NCBI RefSeq assembly: GCF_009674495.1
Contig: NZ_WKJN01000002.1
Coordinates: 248,001-312,000 of the forward strand
Source: Duganella alba
GTDB taxonomy: Bacteria; Pseudomonadota; Gammaproteobacteria; Burkholderiales; Burkholderiaceae_D
DNA length: 64,000 nucleotides
Reading direction: 5' to 3'
Position 1 is the stretch's first letter. Every line of letters starts with the position of its first letter. A model generated the notes under the pieces. That model was not told the origin of the DNA. It saw only the letters and a program-made list of their open reading frames with translations, and did not search any database. Positions 46,425 through 55,849 of the stretch are shown one piece after another. The translations under genes and the position numbers were made by a program.

Positions 46425-47584
46425 GTCCCATGAAAACCACTGATTTGAAACACCGCGTCTCGACGCGCTTGGCATTCCTCGCGGCCGGCATGGCCATGTC
46501 TTCCTGGGCGCCGCTGGTGCCGTATGCGCAGGCGCGCACCGGCGTGGAGGCGGCGCAACTGGGCTTGCTGCTGCTGTGCCTTGGCATCGGCTCGCTGCTG
46601 GCGATGCCGGTGACCGGCGTGCTGGCCGCGCGCTTCGGCTGCCGGCGCGTGATCCTGTGTTCCGGCCTGGGCTGCTGCCTGGTGTTTCCGTTTCTCGCCA
46701 TCGCGCCGAGCGCGCCCTTGCTGGCATTGACGCTGTTCCTGTTCGGCGCCACCATCGGCACGCTGGATGTGTCGATGAATGTGCAGGCGGTGATCGTCGA
46801 GAAGGATTACGGCGGCGCGCTGATGTCCGGCTTCCACGGCATGTTCAGCGTGGGCGGCATCGCCGGTGCGGGATCGATGAGCGCCATGCTGTGGCTGGGC
46901 ATGGACATTGTCAGCGCCTCGGTGGCGATGACGGTTGCGGTGGGGCTGGTGCTGCTGGTCGCCGGCCCGAACCTGCTGCGCGAAGCGCCGGCGGCGGAGC
47001 GTGACGCGCCGTTGCTGGTGGTGCCGCGCGGCGCCGTGGTGCTGATCGGCGTGCTGTGCATGTTTGTATTTCTGGCCGAAGGCGCGGTGCTCGACTGGAG
47101 CGCGGTGCTGCTGACCCACGGCGGCATGAGCGGCGCGCAGGGCGGCCTTGGTTACGCGGCGTTCGCGGTGGCGATGACCATCGGCCGGTTGAACGGCGAC
47201 AAAATCGTGCAGCGCTGGGGCGGAAAACGCATCCTGATGCTGGGCGGGCTGGCTTCGGCGGCTGGGTTCTTCATCGTGGTGCTGGCGCCATCGGCGTGGC
47301 TGGCGCTGCCGGGCTTTGTGCTGATCGGCTGCGGCGCGTCCAACATCGTGCCGGTGCTGTTCACGGCGGCCGGCAGCCAGAAGGACATGCCGGCCGGGCT
47401 GGCGGTCAGCGCCATCTCGACCATCGGTTATGCGGGCATTCTGGCGGGACCGGGACTGATCGGCTTCGTGGCGCACGCTGTCGGTTTGCAGGGGGCCTTT
47501 GCGGCACTGGCGTGCGGCATGCTGGTGGTGGCCTTCAGCGGCTCGTCAAGCGCTCCAGCCGCAGGCGGTGACGCTCGTCCGTGA
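46421..47584 (+). CDS. Major facilitator superfamily transporter (YbjJ-like)
   Basis: A 387-residue inner-membrane protein with 12 predicted helices. The N-terminus STRLAFLAAGMAMSSWAPLV and segments GTLDVSMNVQAVIVEKDYGG and MSGFHGMFSVGGIAGAG resemble the YbjJ-type MFS group. Transport substrate unknown; pairing with a sugar-type DeoR regulator hints at a carbohydrate or derivative. The ATG overlaps the regulator stop; an ATG three codons later is an alternative start. The last 50 bases overlap the end of fetB on the other strand. Confidence 0.9.
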   Translation: MSPMKTTDLKHRVSTRLAFLAAGMAMSSWAPLVPYAQARTGVEAAQLGLLLLCLGIGSLLAMPVTGVLAARFGCRRVILCSGLGCCLVFPFLAIAPSAPLLALTLFLFGATIGTLDVSMNVQAVIVEKDYGGALMSGFHGMFSVGGIAGAGSMSAMLWLGMDIVSASVAMTVAVGLVLLVAGPNLLREAPAAERDAPLLVVPRGAVVLIGVLCMFVFLAEGAVLDWSAVLLTHGGMSGAQGGLGYAAFAVAMTIGRLNGDKIVQRWGGKRILMLGGLASAAGFFIVVLAPSAWLALPGFVLIGCGASNIVPVLFTAAGSQKDMPAGLAVSAISTIGYAGILAGPGLIGFVAHAVGLQGAFAALACGMLVVAFSGSSSAPAAGGDARP

Positions 47585-48341
47585 CGCTGCGCGCGGCCAG
47601 GTAGACGGCCAGCGTGACCGAGATGCCGCTGCCGCCGGCCAGCAGGAACATCAGCAGGATCTGGTAGCGCACCGCGTCCATCGGGTCCATGCCGGCGAGG
47701 ATCTGGCCGGTCATGATGCCGGGCAGGGTGATGATGCCGGCCGCCGACATCTGGTTGATGATCGGGATCAGGCCCTTGCGCACCGATTCGCGGATCAGCG
47801 GCGCCAGCGCCTCGTTGCGGGTGGCGCCCAGCACCAGTTGCGCTTCGATGGCGGCGCGGGAGTTGACCACGCCGCCGTAGAAGGTGTCCAGTCCCAGGCT
47901 GGCGGAGTTCAGCACATTCCCCAGTACGATGCCGATCAGCGGCACCGCGTATTGCGGCTCGTACCACGGCGTTGGATGCAGCACCGTCAGCAGCGCCAGC
48001 ACCACGGTGGCGATGCTGGACAGGCCGACGCTGACGGTGGCCAGCCACACGCCGGGCCAGCCCATCAAGCCGTGGGAAGGCCGCGTCGCCACTTCGCGCG
48101 CGGCGGCGATAATCATCAGCAGGGCTACCGCCAGGGTGGCGGCGGGCGAGGCCAGCGCGAACACCCAGCGCAGCACCAGGCCGACCAGCAGCAGCTGCAC
48201 CACCATGCGCACGGCGGACCACAGCATCATGCGCTGCATGCGCAAGCCCAGATAGGCCGAGATGCCGGCGTTCAGCACCACCAGCGAGGAGGCGATGGCG
48301 AGGTCGATGGCGCCGGGCTGTATCGGCGTCATGCCGCTCAT
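47535..48341 (-). CDS. fetB: ABC transporter permease FetB (UPF0014 family)
   Basis: A 268-residue inner-membrane protein with seven or so helices, matching FetB (YbbM). Family motifs include LGLRMQRMMLWSAVRMVVQL, NVLNSASLGLDTFYG, EAQLVLGATRNEALAPLIR, GIITLPGIMTGQILAGMDP and YQILLMFLLAGGSGISV. FetAB is reported to export iron in E. coli. The ATG overlaps the fetA stop by 4 bases; the tail overlaps the MFS gene on the other strand by 50 bases. Confidence 0.93.
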   Translation of the reverse strand: MSGMTPIQPGAIDLAIASSLVVLNAGISAYLGLRMQRMMLWSAVRMVVQLLLVGLVLRWVFALASPAATLAVALLMIIAAAREVATRPSHGLMGWPGVWLATVSVGLSSIATVVLALLTVLHPTPWYEPQYAVPLIGIVLGNVLNSASLGLDTFYGGVVNSRAAIEAQLVLGATRNEALAPLIRESVRKGLIPIINQMSAAGIITLPGIMTGQILAGMDPMDAVRYQILLMFLLAGGSGISVTLAVYLAARSVTDERHRLRLERLTSR

Positions 48342-48958
48342 GGCGTGTCCTCGTGCAGCTGGCGCTCGCGCATGGTCATGTGGCGGTGGCCCAGCGTTTG
48401 CGCCTGCTGCGCCGAGTGGGTGACCAGGATGACGGACAGGCCGTTGGCCACTTCCTTGCGCAGCAGCGCTTCGGTGGCGGCGACGGCTTCCGGGTCCAGC
48501 GCGGCGGTGGGTTCGTCGAGCAGCAGCACCTTGGGATTGCAGGCCAGCGAGCGTACCAGCGCCATGCGCTGGCGTTCGCCGGTGGAGAGGCGGCTTACCT
48601 CGTGTTCCAGCAAGGCCGGCGACAGGTTCAGTTGCGGCAGCAGTTCCTGCATGCGCGGGATCTGGCCCGGCTTGAAATGCGCGCCGGCGGTGGGCAGCCA
48701 CCATGCCGGTTCGGCCGGCTGGTAGACCACCTGCGAGCGCCACACGGGCGCGCTCATGCCGGAGCGCGGCGCGCCGTCCAGCAGGATCTCGCCGGTGTTG
48801 GGATCGAGGTCGCACAGCATGCGCAGCAGCAGGCTTTTGCCGGCGCCGGAAGGGCCGGCGATGCTGATGCATTCGCCGGCCGCCAGGTCGAAGGTGTACG
48901 GGCCGGCGAGCGGCGATTGCAGGTTGCGGACTTGTAGGCGCGGCGCAGTAGGATGCAT
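48338..48958 (-). CDS. fetA: ABC transporter ATP-binding protein FetA
   Basis: A 206-residue ATPase with Walker A GPSGAGKS (about 34-41), Q-loop at VYQPAEPAWW, signature LSTGERQRMALVR, Walker B VLLLDEPTAALD and switch His in LVTHSAQQA. It pairs with FetB in an ATP-driven inner-membrane exporter, proposed for iron. The ATG at 48958 is 5 bases after the mobA-moeA stop; the frame extends further but the chosen start matches family length. It is the third gene of the moaA, mobA-moeA, fetA, fetB run. Confidence 0.92.
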   Translation of the reverse strand: MHPTAPRLQVRNLQSPLAGPYTFDLAAGECISIAGPSGAGKSLLLRMLCDLDPNTGEILLDGAPRSGMSAPVWRSQVVYQPAEPAWWLPTAGAHFKPGQIPRMQELLPQLNLSPALLEHEVSRLSTGERQRMALVRSLACNPKVLLLDEPTAALDPEAVAATEALLRKEVANGLSVILVTHSAQQAQTLGHRHMTMRERQLHEDTP

Positions 48959-48963
48959 AGATC

Positions 48964-50883
48964 TCAGGTCAGGCCGTCGAACAGCATCACGTCGACCATC
49001 TGGCCGGCGTCCACGTTGGCCTGCGCGTGGTGCAGGACGACGATGCAGTTTGCCTCGGTCATGGAACTGAGGATGCCCGAGCCTTGCGCGCCGGTCAGGC
49101 GCACTTGCGCGACGCCGTCGGCGCCGGTGCTGACAATGCCGCGCTGGTATTCGGTGCGGCCGGGGCGCTTGCGGATGGCTTCCGTGGCGCGCGCCTGCAG
49201 CGTTTGCAGTTTCGCTTCGGCGCCCATCATGCGCAGCAGGGCGGGGCGGGCGAACATGTAGAACGAGACCATCACGGCGACCGGGTTGCCGGGCAGGCCG
49301 AACAACCATGCGCTGCCTTGCTCCGTCTGGACCTTGCCGAAGGCCAGCGGGCGACCGGGGCGCATGGCCAGCTTCCAGAAGGCGACGTCGCCCAGCAGGG
49401 CCATGATGTCGCGCGTGTAGTCGGCGGCGCCTTCGGAGACGCCGCCGGAGGTGATGATGGCGTCGGCTTTATCCGCTGCTTCGCGCAGCGCGGCTTCCAG
49501 CGCTTGCGGGTCGTCGCGCACCACGCCAAGGTCGATCACTTCGCAGCCCAGGCGGGTCAGCATGCCGAACAGGGTGTAGCGGTTGCTGTCGTAGACGCAG
49601 CCGGTATCGAGTTCGTCGCCCAGCGAGCGCAGTTCGTCGCCGGTGGAGAAGAAGGCCACGCGCAGCTTGCGGCGCACGCTCACGCTCGGGATGCCCAGCG
49701 AAGCGATCAGGCCGAGGTCCGCAGGGCGCAGCAGCTTGCCGGCGGCGATGGCGATGCCGCCGGCCTTCAGGTCTTCGCCGGCGCGGCGCAGGTTGGCGCC
49801 GGGGCGGAGGGCGTTGGCGGCGATGGTCACGCTGTCGCCGTCAATTGCCGCAGCCAGTTCCTGCGGCAGCACGCTGTCGCAACCGGGCGGGATGGCGGCG
49901 CCGGTCATGATGCGGACGCATTCGTTTTGCTGCGGCGCTTGCGTGCATGGGTGGCCGGCGTAGGCGATGCCGATCACCTTGAACGTGGCTGTGCCTTGCG
50001 CAGGCAGGTCTGCGCCGCGCAGGGCATAGCCATCCATGGCCGAGTTGTCGTAGGCGGGGACGTTGATGGGCGAGATGATGTCGGCGGCCAGCGCGCGGTC
50101 CAGCGCGGCCAGCAGTGGCAAGGTCTCCGTCGCTTCCACCGGTGCGATGCGCTCGCAGATCAGGCGCCGCGCCTCGTCGACCGGCAGCGCCGCCGGATCG
50201 GCGTCGCGCGGGCCGGCGGCCGCAGTGGCCGTAGCGTGCGGCGCAACGACGGTCGGCGCGGTGCGCTCGTGGCGGTGGAGATCTTCCAGCGTGTTGATGT
50301 TGCCAAAGGCGGCGGCGTCATCGAACATCACCTCCGCCACCTTCAGCGTCTTGAAGAAGCCTTCCATGCGGCGCGCGCCGGTGTCGAGGTAGGCGTCCAG
50401 CTGCGGCAGCACGCTGGCCTTCATCAGACTGAAGACCGGATGCGGCTGGCGGAACGGCGCGGCGTCCGGCTGTTCCGGATCGTGCTCCATGGTCACGGCC
50501 ATGGCCATGTCGGCGCCCTGCGCCGCCATCGCGGCGTACAGCCGCTCAGCCAGATCCAGCGGGAAGAACGGCGAATCGCACGGCGCCGTCAGCAGCAGCT
50601 CGGTCGGGCAGAACTGCAAGCCGATCTGCAAGCCCGCCAGCGGCCCGGCGAAACCGTCGATAAAGTCCGGCAGCACCGGCGACTCGCCCGCCACCGCCTG
50701 GTACTGCGGCAGGTTGCGGTTGGCGTTGATCGCCACGCTGGCCACCTGCGGCGACAGGCGTTCCATCACATGCGCCACCAGCGTCGCGCCGCGAAACGGC
50801 TGCAAGCCCTTGTCGACGCGGCCCATGCGCGTGCCGCGGCCGCCCGCCAGTATCAGTCCGGTGACCTTGCTCTTCAAAGACAA
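48964..50883 (-). CDS. mobA/moeA: Fused MobA-MoeA molybdenum cofactor protein, TTG start
   Basis: A 639-residue fusion. Residues about 1-205 are MobA-like: LILAGGRGTRMGRVDKGLQP near residue 10 and TELLLTAPCDSPFF (GTP and metal site), the enzyme that attaches GMP to molybdopterin. Residues about 230-639 are MoeA-like: YDNSAMDGYAL, FSTGDELRSLG, TSGGVSEGAADYTRDI and FGLPGNPVAVMVSF, inserting molybdate into adenylylated molybdopterin. A linker of about 25 Ala/Pro/Thr residues joins them. One uninterrupted frame covers both. The start is TTG at 50883 with GGGGGA 5-6 bases upstream; no ATG precedes the first motif. It lies 2 bases after moaA. Confidence 0.92.
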   Translation of the reverse strand: MSLKSKVTGLILAGGRGTRMGRVDKGLQPFRGATLVAHVMERLSPQVASVAINANRNLPQYQAVAGESPVLPDFIDGFAGPLAGLQIGLQFCPTELLLTAPCDSPFFPLDLAERLYAAMAAQGADMAMAVTMEHDPEQPDAAPFRQPHPVFSLMKASVLPQLDAYLDTGARRMEGFFKTLKVAEVMFDDAAAFGNINTLEDLHRHERTAPTVVAPHATATAAAGPRDADPAALPVDEARRLICERIAPVEATETLPLLAALDRALAADIISPINVPAYDNSAMDGYALRGADLPAQGTATFKVIGIAYAGHPCTQAPQQNECVRIMTGAAIPPGCDSVLPQELAAAIDGDSVTIAANALRPGANLRRAGEDLKAGGIAIAAGKLLRPADLGLIASLGIPSVSVRRKLRVAFFSTGDELRSLGDELDTGCVYDSNRYTLFGMLTRLGCEVIDLGVVRDDPQALEAALREAADKADAIITSGGVSEGAADYTRDIMALLGDVAFWKLAMRPGRPLAFGKVQTEQGSAWLFGLPGNPVAVMVSFYMFARPALLRMMGAEAKLQTLQARATEAIRKRPGRTEYQRGIVSTGADGVAQVRLTGAQGSGILSSMTEANCIVVLHHAQANVDAGQMVDVMLFDGLT

Positions 50884-50885
50884 AA

Positions 50886-51995
50886 CTATCCCCCGATGTA
50901 AGACATTTCCACTTTATTGGCGCTGCGTCGCAGCTCCGCGGTCTGGCTGGTGCGCAGTTCCGAATAGCGGTCCTCGCGCTGGCGCCACAGGTGAGCCAGC
51001 GCGGTGCTGATTTCGGCATCGTCACGGCCCTCGCGCAGCAGCGCGCGCAGGTCGTGGCCACTGGTGGCAAACAGACAGGTATACAGTTTACCCTCAGTTG
51101 ACAGCCGCGCGCGAGTACAGTCCGAGCAAAACGCCTGGGATACACTTGAAATCAGGCCGATTTCGCCGCTGCCGTCCACGTAACGCCAGCGCGAGGCGGT
51201 CTCGCCGGTGTAGTTGGCGGCCACCGGCTCCAGCGGCATCTCGGCGCTGATGCGGCGCGCCACCTCGGCCGAAGGAATCACCTCATCCATTTTCCAGCCG
51301 TTGGACGCGCCCACGTCCATGTATTCGATGAAGCGCAGGATGTAAGGCGTGCCACGGAAATAGCGCGCCATCGGCACGATCTCGTGATCGTTCATGCCGC
51401 CCTTGACCACCATGTTGACCTTGATCGGCCCCAGGCCCACCTGGTGCGCGACGTCGATCCCCTTGAGCACATCCTCCACCGCGAAATCGACGTCGTTCAT
51501 GCGCTGGAAGGTGGCGTTGTCGAGCGCGTCGAGCGACACGGTGACGCGCTGCAGGCCGGCGTCCTTCAGCGATTGCGCCTTGCGCGCCAGCAGGGAGGCG
51601 TTGGTGGTCAGCGTCAGGTCCAGCGGTTTGCCGCTGACGGTTTTCAGTTCGGCCAGCATGCCGATGAGCTTTTCGATATTCTTGCGCAGCAGCGGCTCGC
51701 CGCCGGTCAGGCGGATTTTCTCGACGCCGTGGGCGATGAACAGTTTGGCAATGCGGGTGATCTCTTCAAACGACAGCAGCGAGGTATGTGGCAGGTACTG
51801 GTACTCGTTGTTGAACACCGCCTTCGGCATGCAGTAGACGCAGCGGAAGTTGCAGCGGTCGGTGACCGAAATGCGCAGGTCATGCAGCGGCCGCGCCAGG
51901 CGGTCGCTCAACAGGCCGGTCGGCGTTTCAAGGATGGACGGGACGACCGGCGTGTCGCCACGCTGCGCGGTCATCATGATGATTTTTTCTGCCAT
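50886..51995 (-). CDS. moaA: GTP 3',8-cyclase MoaA
   Basis: A 369-residue radical SAM enzyme, the first step of molybdenum cofactor synthesis from GTP. The radical SAM cluster CNFRCVYC lies near residue 50, [17 protein letters not shown] follows, and the second [4Fe-4S] site is seen in [18 protein letters not shown]. The C-terminus ends in Gly-Gly (MSYIGG), required for activity in this family. Start: the ATG at 51995 gives [14 protein letters not shown]; in-frame ATG codons at 51977 and 51974 are alternatives because no clear Shine-Dalgarno precedes any. First gene of the moaA, mobA-moeA, fetA, fetB run. Confidence 0.94.
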   Translation of the reverse strand: MAEKIIMMTAQRGDTPVVPSILETPTGLLSDRLARPLHDLRISVTDRCNFRCVYCMPKAVFNNEYQYLPHTSLLSFEEITRIAKLFIAHGVEKIRLTGGEPLLRKNIEKLIGMLAELKTVSGKPLDLTLTTNASLLARKAQSLKDAGLQRVTVSLDALDNATFQRMNDVDFAVEDVLKGIDVAHQVGLGPIKVNMVVKGGMNDHEIVPMARYFRGTPYILRFIEYMDVGASNGWKMDEVIPSAEVARRISAEMPLEPVAANYTGETASRWRYVDGSGEIGLISSVSQAFCSDCTRARLSTEGKLYTCLFATSGHDLRALLREGRDDAEISTALAHLWRQREDRYSELRTSQTAELRRSANKVEMSYIGG

Positions 51996-52120
51996 GGGTG
52001 GTGCAATCTTGCTGTTTTTGAAAGCGACGCGCACCCTCGTGCGCTCGACCGGCTACGATACCACGAGCGGCGCTTCCTCGTACTGCCCCGAAGTGATAAC
52101 TGGTAGGCGCTGTCCAAAGT

Positions 52121-52148
52121 AAAAAGGGAAGCCGAAGCTTCCCTTTTT
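52121..52148 (-). terminator. Terminator of rne
   Basis: A perfect 12-bp stem AAAAAGGGAAGC / GCTTCCCTTTTT with loop CGAA stands 16 bases after the rne stop, with a T run on the minus strand. The A and T runs at both ends make it symmetric, but only rne points into it. Confidence 0.9.
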
Positions 52149-52164
52149 TATTCACCGCAGTTGC

Positions 52165-55100
52165 TTATCGGCGAGTATCGACTTGAACCAACGGTTCGTC
52201 ATTTTGCGGTGGCAGCGGCTTGCGTTCGCGTGGCACGCGGACCGGCGGCGCGACCTGGGCAGCGGCTTCCTGCGCGGCGCGCAGTTTGGCCGGGTCGGTG
52301 GCGGCCAGCGTCAGACCGGCGGAGCCGAGGACGGCTTGCAGGTCGACCGATGGCGCCGGCGCTGGCGCTGGTGCGGCCACGACTGGCGCAGGAGCAGGGG
52401 CTGGCGCAGGAGCCGGTGCAGGAGCAGCGGCAACCGGAACTGGTTCGGCAACCACTGGCTCTTCAGCCACGACAGGCGCTTCAACCACGACGGGCGTTTC
52501 CACTGGGGCGACGGCTACCGGGGCGGCTTCCACAACCGGCGCTGGCGCTGGGGCGGCTTCCACGACCGGAGCGGCCACTTCCACTGGCGCAGCTTCCGGC
52601 GCAGGCGCTGGTGCTTCGGCGACGACTTCCACCGGAGCGGCGACCACTGGTGCAGTTGCTGGAGCGGCTTCTGCTACAGGAGCGGCTTCGACTGCCGACG
52701 CGGCTGGTGCTGCTTCGACCACTGGTGCGGCTGCGGCGGCAACTGACGCTGGTGCCGGAGCTGGTGCAGGTTCGGCGGCTGCGGCTGCCACGGCGACGTC
52801 GGCCACTGGCGTGAAGCTCAGTTCCGCCTGTTCGCCAGCTTCTTCAGCCGTTGCTTCCTGGCCTTCTTCGCGTTCACGGCGGTTGCGGTTGCGGCCACCG
52901 CGACGGCGACGGCGGCGTGGCTCGTCGCCTTCGCCTGCCACGTCGTTTTCTTCACCTTCAGGACCGGCGTTCGGCGCGGTTTTCAGGATGCTGGCGGCAG
53001 CGTCGGTCACCGGACCGGTGGCTGGAATGCCGGCGTTCAGTGCCAGTTCTTCCACCTTGGCTTCGACTGGCGCTTTTTCACCGCGTGGCTCGCGTGGTGG
53101 ACGTGGCGGACGCTCGGCGCGTTCCGGACGCTCGGCACGCTCAGGACGTTCAGCACGCTCGCGGCCCTGGCCTTCGGCGGCCTGTTCACGGCCCTCACGC
53201 GGTTCACGCGGCTCGCGTGCTTCACGTGGTGGACGCGGCTGGCGTGGCGGACGGCCGTTGGCGTCGGCTGCCTTGCCCTCTTCCTGGCCGGCGCCAGCGC
53301 GGGCTGCGCCGGGTTCTTTCTCTTCACGTTCGCCACGGCCACCTTTGCCGTTGCGGTTGCGGCCGCGCGGGCCACGGGCGTTGCGGTCGCCGCGGTCAGC
53401 GCCGGCTGGCGCCTTGACCACGATGGTCGGCTGCTGCGGCAGGGCCGGAGCGGCTGGCGCGCCGGTGAAGAAGCTCACCAGCTTGGCGAAGAAGCCTTGC
53501 GGGGCTGGCGTTGGCGCCGGGGCCGGTGCCGGCTTGATGACGGTTTCGGTCGGCTTGCGCTCGACCAGCGGCGCCGGTTGATCAGGGGTGATGGTCTTGA
53601 CCATGGCTTCCTGGCGCGGCTTGGCTTCTTCCTTCTGGCGCTTGCTGTAGGCCATGTCGGTTTCGGCCTGCTCGGCCAGCGAGTAGCTGGCGGCGCTGTC
53701 TTCCAGGCGCGGATCGTCGTGCTTGATGCGCTCCAGCTTGTAGTGCGGGGTTTCCAGGTGCTTGTTCGGCACCAGGATCACGTTGATGCGGTGACGCGTT
53801 TCGATCTTCAGCACTTCGCTGCGTTTTTCGTTCAGCAGGAAAGCGGCGACGTCCACCGGCACTTGCACGTGGATGGTGGCCGAGTTTTCCTTCATCGCCT
53901 CTTCCTGGATGATGCGCAGGACTTGCAGGGCCGACGATTCGGTGTCGCGGATGTGGCCGGTGCCGGAGCAGCGCGGGCAGGCGACGTGCGAACCTTCCGA
54001 CAGCGACGGACGCAGGCGCTGGCGCGACAGTTCCATCAGGCCGAAGCGGGAAATCTTGCCCATCTGGACGCGGGCGCGGTCGTGGTGCAGCGCGTCTTTC
54101 AGGCGCTGTTCCACTTCGCGCTGGTTCTTGGCCACTTCCATGTCGATGAAGTCGATCACGATCAGGCCGCCCAGGTCGCGCAGGCGCAGCTGGCGGGCCA
54201 CTTCTTCAGCGGCTTCGCAGTTGGTGTGGAAGGCGGTGGTTTCGATGTCGGAACCGCGGGTGGCGCGGGCCGAGTTGACGTCGACCGAGACCAGGGCTTC
54301 GGTGTGGTCGATGACGATGGCGCCGCCCGATGGCAGCGGCACGGTGCGGCTGTAGGCGGTTTCGATCTGGTGTTCGATCTGGAAGCGCGAGAACAGCGGC
54401 ACGTCGTCGCTGTAACGCTTGACACGGTGCACCATGTCGGGCATCACGTGGCTCATGAACTGGTGCGCCTGCTCGTAGATCTCGTCGGTATCGATCAGGA
54501 TCTCGCCGATATCCGGCTGGAAGTAGTCGCGAATCGCGCGGATCACCAGCGACGATTCCTGGTAGATCAGGAATGCGCCGGAGGCCGACTTGCCGGCGCC
54601 TTCGATCGCGCGCCACAGTTGCATCAGGTAGTTCAAGTCCCACTGCAGTTCATCGACGTTGCGGCCGATGCCGGCGGTGCGGGCAATCACCGACATGCCT
54701 GGCGGCAGGTCCAGCTTGTCCATGGTTTCGCGCAGTTCCTGGCGCTCTTCACCTTCGACACGGCGGGATACACCACCACCGCGCGGGTTGTTCGGCATCA
54801 GCACCAGGTAACGGCCGGCCAGCGAGACGAAGGAGGTCAGGGCGGCGCCTTTGTTGCCGCGCTCTTCCTTTTCCACCTGGACCATGATTTCCTGGCCCTC
54901 GCGCAGCGCTTCCTTGACGGAGGCGTTACGGACATCCACACCTTCTTTGAAGTAAGTGCGGGCTACTTCCTTGAAAGGGAGGAAACCGTGGCGATCTTCG
55001 CCATAGCTGACGAAGCAGGCTTCGAGCGACGGTTCAATGCGGGTGATCACGCCTTTGTAGATATTGGACTTGCGCTGTTCGCGTCCGGCGGTCTCGATGT

Positions 55101-55182
55101 CGATATCGATCAGTTTCTGACCGTCGACAATCGCTACGCGCAGCTCTTCTTGCTGCGTAGCGTTAAATAACATGCGTTTCAT
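52165..55182 (-). CDS. rne: Ribonuclease E
   Basis: A 1005-residue endoribonuclease that starts mRNA decay and processes rRNA and tRNA precursors, and scaffolds the degradosome. The N-terminal catalytic half (about 1-515) has the S1 domain ([19 protein letters not shown] near residue 41), the RNase H/DNase I-like domains ([20 protein letters not shown]) and the zinc-link CPRCSGTGH. The C-terminal half is low complexity: an Arg-rich region (about 625-760) and an Ala/Pro/Val/Glu-rich tail (about 830-960), ending PLVQVDTRR. The ATG at 55182 has GGAG 9 bases upstream; an open frame upstream is not supported. Transcribed alone, with a terminator after it. Confidence 0.97.
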   Translation of the reverse strand: MKRMLFNATQQEELRVAIVDGQKLIDIDIETAGREQRKSNIYKGVITRIEPSLEACFVSYGEDRHGFLPFKEVARTYFKEGVDVRNASVKEALREGQEIMVQVEKEERGNKGAALTSFVSLAGRYLVLMPNNPRGGGVSRRVEGEERQELRETMDKLDLPPGMSVIARTAGIGRNVDELQWDLNYLMQLWRAIEGAGKSASGAFLIYQESSLVIRAIRDYFQPDIGEILIDTDEIYEQAHQFMSHVMPDMVHRVKRYSDDVPLFSRFQIEHQIETAYSRTVPLPSGGAIVIDHTEALVSVDVNSARATRGSDIETTAFHTNCEAAEEVARQLRLRDLGGLIVIDFIDMEVAKNQREVEQRLKDALHHDRARVQMGKISRFGLMELSRQRLRPSLSEGSHVACPRCSGTGHIRDTESSALQVLRIIQEEAMKENSATIHVQVPVDVAAFLLNEKRSEVLKIETRHRINVILVPNKHLETPHYKLERIKHDDPRLEDSAASYSLAEQAETDMAYSKRQKEEAKPRQEAMVKTITPDQPAPLVERKPTETVIKPAPAPAPTPAPQGFFAKLVSFFTGAPAAPALPQQPTIVVKAPAGADRGDRNARGPRGRNRNGKGGRGEREEKEPGAARAGAGQEEGKAADANGRPPRQPRPPREAREPREPREGREQAAEGQGRERAERPERAERPERAERPPRPPREPRGEKAPVEAKVEELALNAGIPATGPVTDAAASILKTAPNAGPEGEENDVAGEGDEPRRRRRRGGRNRNRREREEGQEATAEEAGEQAELSFTPVADVAVAAAAAEPAPAPAPASVAAAAAPVVEAAPAASAVEAAPVAEAAPATAPVVAAPVEVVAEAPAPAPEAAPVEVAAPVVEAAPAPAPVVEAAPVAVAPVETPVVVEAPVVAEEPVVAEPVPVAAAPAPAPAPAPAPAPVVAAPAPAPAPSVDLQAVLGSAGLTLAATDPAKLRAAQEAAAQVAPPVRVPRERKPLPPQNDEPLVQVDTRR

Positions 55183-55849
55183 TTTTATTAACTCCGCGAC
55201 CCTTGGGCCATCTATGCTGTCCGGTTTCTTAGGTCCGGTCCAGCAAGCTACAGGGATATACGCGAGAATCGGAGTGATTGCGGTGGGTATGCCCATCCTG
55301 TGCGGCCGCACGGAGCGGCCACAACTGGGCGCATGAGGTTGATCGACATGCCGAGTGCTCGCTTCATCAGTCCTTCTCCATGCGGCCCCAACGGACGGCA
55401 GAAAAGAACAGACGGAGAGCAGCGTCTAAATGACCAGATCTCGACCATGCTTCATACTACAAGTGTTGCAACTTCGGTAACCAGGCTGGTTTCAGCCTTC
55501 CGTCGAGCTCGCAGTAAAGCATAGGGTCTGGCGAAAACGGCAAGCGTTATCAACTACTCATCAACCGGCCAGCCCGCGTGAGCTGGCTGACCGGACTTTA
55601 TCCTTATATCCAATCAATCTTCTTCAGCACCCCTGTCGCCATCCGATTACAACGACGGTGCAACCCTGAGTCAGGCAGGGGTGGTGCGTATACATTTTTT
55701 CCTCTGAATTTGCAATTTGGCGAGGCCAGTGGAGACGCCCCTGTGTAAAATGTGCTTTTATTCTTACACTTGCCGCAGTACGAACCGCAGCGAAACAATT
55801 ATATATTCAAAATGAAGGACTTAGAGAGATTTCTGGGAAGACAGACTAA
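55183..55849. other. Divergent intergenic region between rne and rluC
   Basis: A 667-base gap, the longest in the window. It should contain a long rne 5' leader on the minus strand, the kind of region through which RNase E autoregulates in E. coli, and the rluC promoter on the plus strand. One hairpin was seen: CCGGCCAGCC (55565-55574) and GGCTGACCGG (55585-55594), pairing with one mismatch. No convincing gene, RNA gene or operator was found in it. Confidence 0.55.

Noticed and set aside
43536..46727. A long minus-strand open frame opposite the CoA-transferase and DeoR genes
   Set aside because: Antisense to two genes with clear catalytic and DNA-binding motifs, rich in His/Arg/Gln as typical of GC-driven shadows.
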